DNA of 64,000 bases from positions 16,892,489-16,956,488 of the forward strand of contig NC_063259.1 in assembly GCF_019578655.1 (NCBI RefSeq), given 5' to 3'. The notes below the pieces were generated by a model that saw only the letters and a program-made list of their open reading frames with translations, was not told where the DNA came from and did not search any database. Origin of the DNA: Ricinus communis (Eukaryota; Streptophyta; Magnoliopsida; Malpighiales; Euphorbiaceae). Below, piece after piece: positions 62,307 through 64,000 of the stretch (within the stretch, counting starts at the first letter, position 1; each line of letters opens with the position of its first letter). The position numbers were made by a program, and so were the translations under genes.

Positions 62307-63389
62307 CAGAGAGTAACACGGGCATAAACACCCCAACACGGGCGTCAACACGGTCGTGTTGGCGGCGACAGGAGGAATTATTTAAAAGAAAGAAGAGAGG
62401 AAAGAAAGTGGAGGAGAGCGGGGGAGAACGTCCCAAACCCTAATATTTCTCTTCTAAGGGTCTTCTGAGCTGGAACCAAAGGAAAATGAGACTTGGATCA
62501 AGGTTTCAATCGGATTCATTAAAGGTTGGGCAAGGTTCATTGATTGGTTTTCAAATCGAGCAAGAGGAACAAGAATCGATTCAATTCAAGCAAGAGGAAT
62601 TGGGGCTGTTTACTCTCATCCAAGGGTGTAATCGGGTTTCTCTACCTTTACTCATTGTTGTAATTGAATTCTTGTGGATTTTGATAATGAGCATGATTAT
62701 CTAGATTGATTAAATCCATTGGGATTTCTTTACTATGTTGGCTAAGAATTATATTGTTGGATTATTTGGGTTAATTTTATTTTCTTCTTGCTTTCAGTAT
62801 TAATAAGATAATGCATTATTCATGGGATGTTGTGAATTGTGTGTTTAGATTGCTTTGTGTGATTGAGAAGTCCATTTGGCAATTGGAATTTTGAATAGCA
62901 AGAACTGGTTAATACTCGCTTAGAGATAAGGATAATTAACTACCCGGATTAAGAATTAACAAAGCTTAATAGAGGCGGATTAAAGCTTAATGCTAACTTA
63001 AGAATCAATCATTAGGAAGAGATTCCAACTTTAGGTTATTAGATTTAGGAATTCGGTTATCTCGAGAGAGAAACCGAATTTGGTTAAGAATTCATCCACG
63101 GGTAGCATAATTAGACTCATCAATCCTTTATCTTTTGTTTGATTGCCAACTAGTTTAGGTTCCCTTTGGGTTTGCTTTCTTGTCTTGGTTATTTTATTTA
63201 TCAATTACTCCTGCATCTCCCTTAGAACTTAGCTTGTAGCTATTAGTTAGTTTAGAAATTATTCATCACTCATTTTAGGTTAATATAATAAAGAACAAAG
63301 GAGTAACTCTGGGCTTTCACTTTCCCAAGGAATACGACCTTGATACTCGCCATTAGTGCTAGACTGCATTGATAGGTACACTACCTTCA

Positions 63390-64000
63390 TGAGGGAATTT
63401 CACCTACTGGTGTACTATAGAAGGGACTACTCCCAGGGTATGGAACCATGACTTCCTAATAACAATGCAAAAGTTACTAGGATATCCAGGACAATGTACT
63501 CTACCTAGGATTCGATAGGACCCGTCTTCACCAGTGTTGAAAATGTCCCTTTTACATCTATTTTAGTCTCGTCATGGGCCCTTATGACCATGCCTGATGG
63601 TTTTAGGTCCTTCGCAGTCATCCCCAGTTTAGGGAGTATACGAGAAGGACACATATTGATAGTTGACCCGTCATCAACAATCACACATGGGGTTTTTATC
63701 CCTTTCAATTTTGCTGTTATATGGATGGCCTTCTTGTGGTCCCTTTACTCAAATGGTAAGTCTTCATCTGAGAAGGTGATCATTTCGGTGGTCTTGTTAG
63801 TTACCATTTTGATAATCTTTTCAGGGGTAGATGATGTGCTAATACTTAAACCAGATAAGGCCTAGATCATAGCCTTTCTATGGTCCAACGAATGCATCAA
63901 CAGCTCCTAGACATCTACTATCTTTCTCTCATTCTTCCACCATTCTAGCAACACGGCATCCCTGTCTTCAGGTGCTTGCTTCTCTTGCTTCAGCTCTTGT
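63390..64000 (-). pseudogene. Tat-type aspartic protease and upstream part (broken)
   Basis: The protease cuts the Gag-Pol polyprotein. From the right end leftward the text is VLLEWWKNERKIVDV, stop, ELLMHSLDHRKAMI, stop, STPEKIIKMV, MITFSDEDLPFE, stop, then GIKTPCVIVDDGSTINMCPS with the active-site Asp in VDDGS, LGMTAKDLKPSGMVIRAHDE, VKGTFSTLVKTGP, and further left, after frame changes, SWFHTLGVVPSTIHQ and VKFPHEG at about 63395-63450. This is the usual order up to the end of the Tat protease (GRPWIH.AG.VPS.LHQK.KF type). The similarity stops where the nested repeat begins. At least three stops are present. The gene continues outside the window. Confidence 0.85.

Larger units (their letters stand above)
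60536..63387 (+). repeat. 1.4-kb repeat split by an inverted copy of itself
   Basis: The outer repeat consists of 60536-60914 and 62307-63387. The inner copy (60915-62306, 1392 bp) is its reverse complement and lies between the two parts. Outer copy ends: ATGTGCGTAAAAT on the left and GATAGGTACACTACCTT on the right; inner copy ends are the same read backwards (AAGGCAGTGTACCTATC, ATTTTACGCACAT). The repeat carries clusters of AACACGGCCGTGTT-like palindromes, a segment GAGCAAGAGGAACAAGAATC in related double copy, and AT-rich text; no protein is recognisable. It sits in the Tat element between protease and RT. It may be a solo LTR or a non-autonomous element; its class is unknown. Confidence 0.8.
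57050..64000 (-). mobile_element. Ty3/gypsy element of Tat type, pol region, interrupted
   Basis: On the minus strand, from right to left, come protease (63390-64000), a nested repeat insertion (60536-63387), reverse transcriptase (59241-60118), connection and RNase H (58500-59240) and integrase (57108-58118). The order PR-RT-RH-IN is Ty3/gypsy. The wording of protease, the RNase H type (VTNNMVEYE) and the C-terminal integrase text (ARAFNKKV, GDLVLK, FSPNWKGLY) match the plant Tat group (Retand/Ogre relatives). Gag would lie beyond the right end of the window. Stops and frameshifts occur in every domain. LTRs were not found; the left end runs into the copia LTR piece. Confidence 0.8.

Overview
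The window is nuclear DNA from a flowering plant, most likely a eudicot. The evidence is decayed plant LTR-retrotransposons of three lineages (a Ty3/gypsy chromovirus of Tekay/Del type, a Ty3/gypsy Tat-type element, a Ty1/copia element), a broken plant-type PUS1/TruA pseudouridine synthase gene, AT-rich intergenic DNA, and a long satellite array typical of (peri)centromeric or other heterochromatin. The species cannot be told from the sequence. I see no intact protein-coding gene, and no tRNA or rRNA gene stood out on reading. An exact run of 500 N (10241-10740) marks an assembly gap.

Layout. 1-4353: 3' part of a Tekay-like chromovirus on the + strand (end of reverse transcriptase, RNase H, integrase, chromodomain remnant, polypurine tract, 3' LTR). 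4354-42835: about 38 kb of a tandem satellite with a monomer of about 39 bp, interrupted by the gap and by a 2.9-kb solo LTR (22413-25356) related to the first LTR. Monomers are arranged in higher-order repeats of about 5 (195 bp), 10 (390 bp) or 11 (429 bp) units. The array switches orientation repeatedly: forward 4450-6646, reverse to about 7005, forward to 8479, reverse to the gap, forward 10741-27800, reverse to 30100, forward 30105-40868, reverse 40869-42835. Three of the switches share the same 19-bp spacer between long inverted arms, so they are copies of one rearrangement. 42892-43306: truncated PUS1-like gene fragment at the array edge.

43307-64000 is a graveyard of retroelements in AT-rich DNA: a Ty3-type gag remnant (+, 46860-47690, perhaps resuming at 48881); a decayed Ty1/copia element (-, 50150-57035) with a full 3' LTR, RT remnant, gag with zinc knuckle, and only about 107 bp of the other LTR; and a Tat-type Ty3/gypsy element (-, 57050-64000 and beyond) whose protease and reverse transcriptase are separated by a 1.4-kb repeat that itself holds an inverted copy of the same repeat.

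The genes do not work together as a system: every coding remnant belongs to a dead mobile element or a gene fragment. The most unusual object is the 39-bp higher-order satellite, with its duplicated palindromic inversion junctions, self-complementary monomer cores and locally different repeat organisation.
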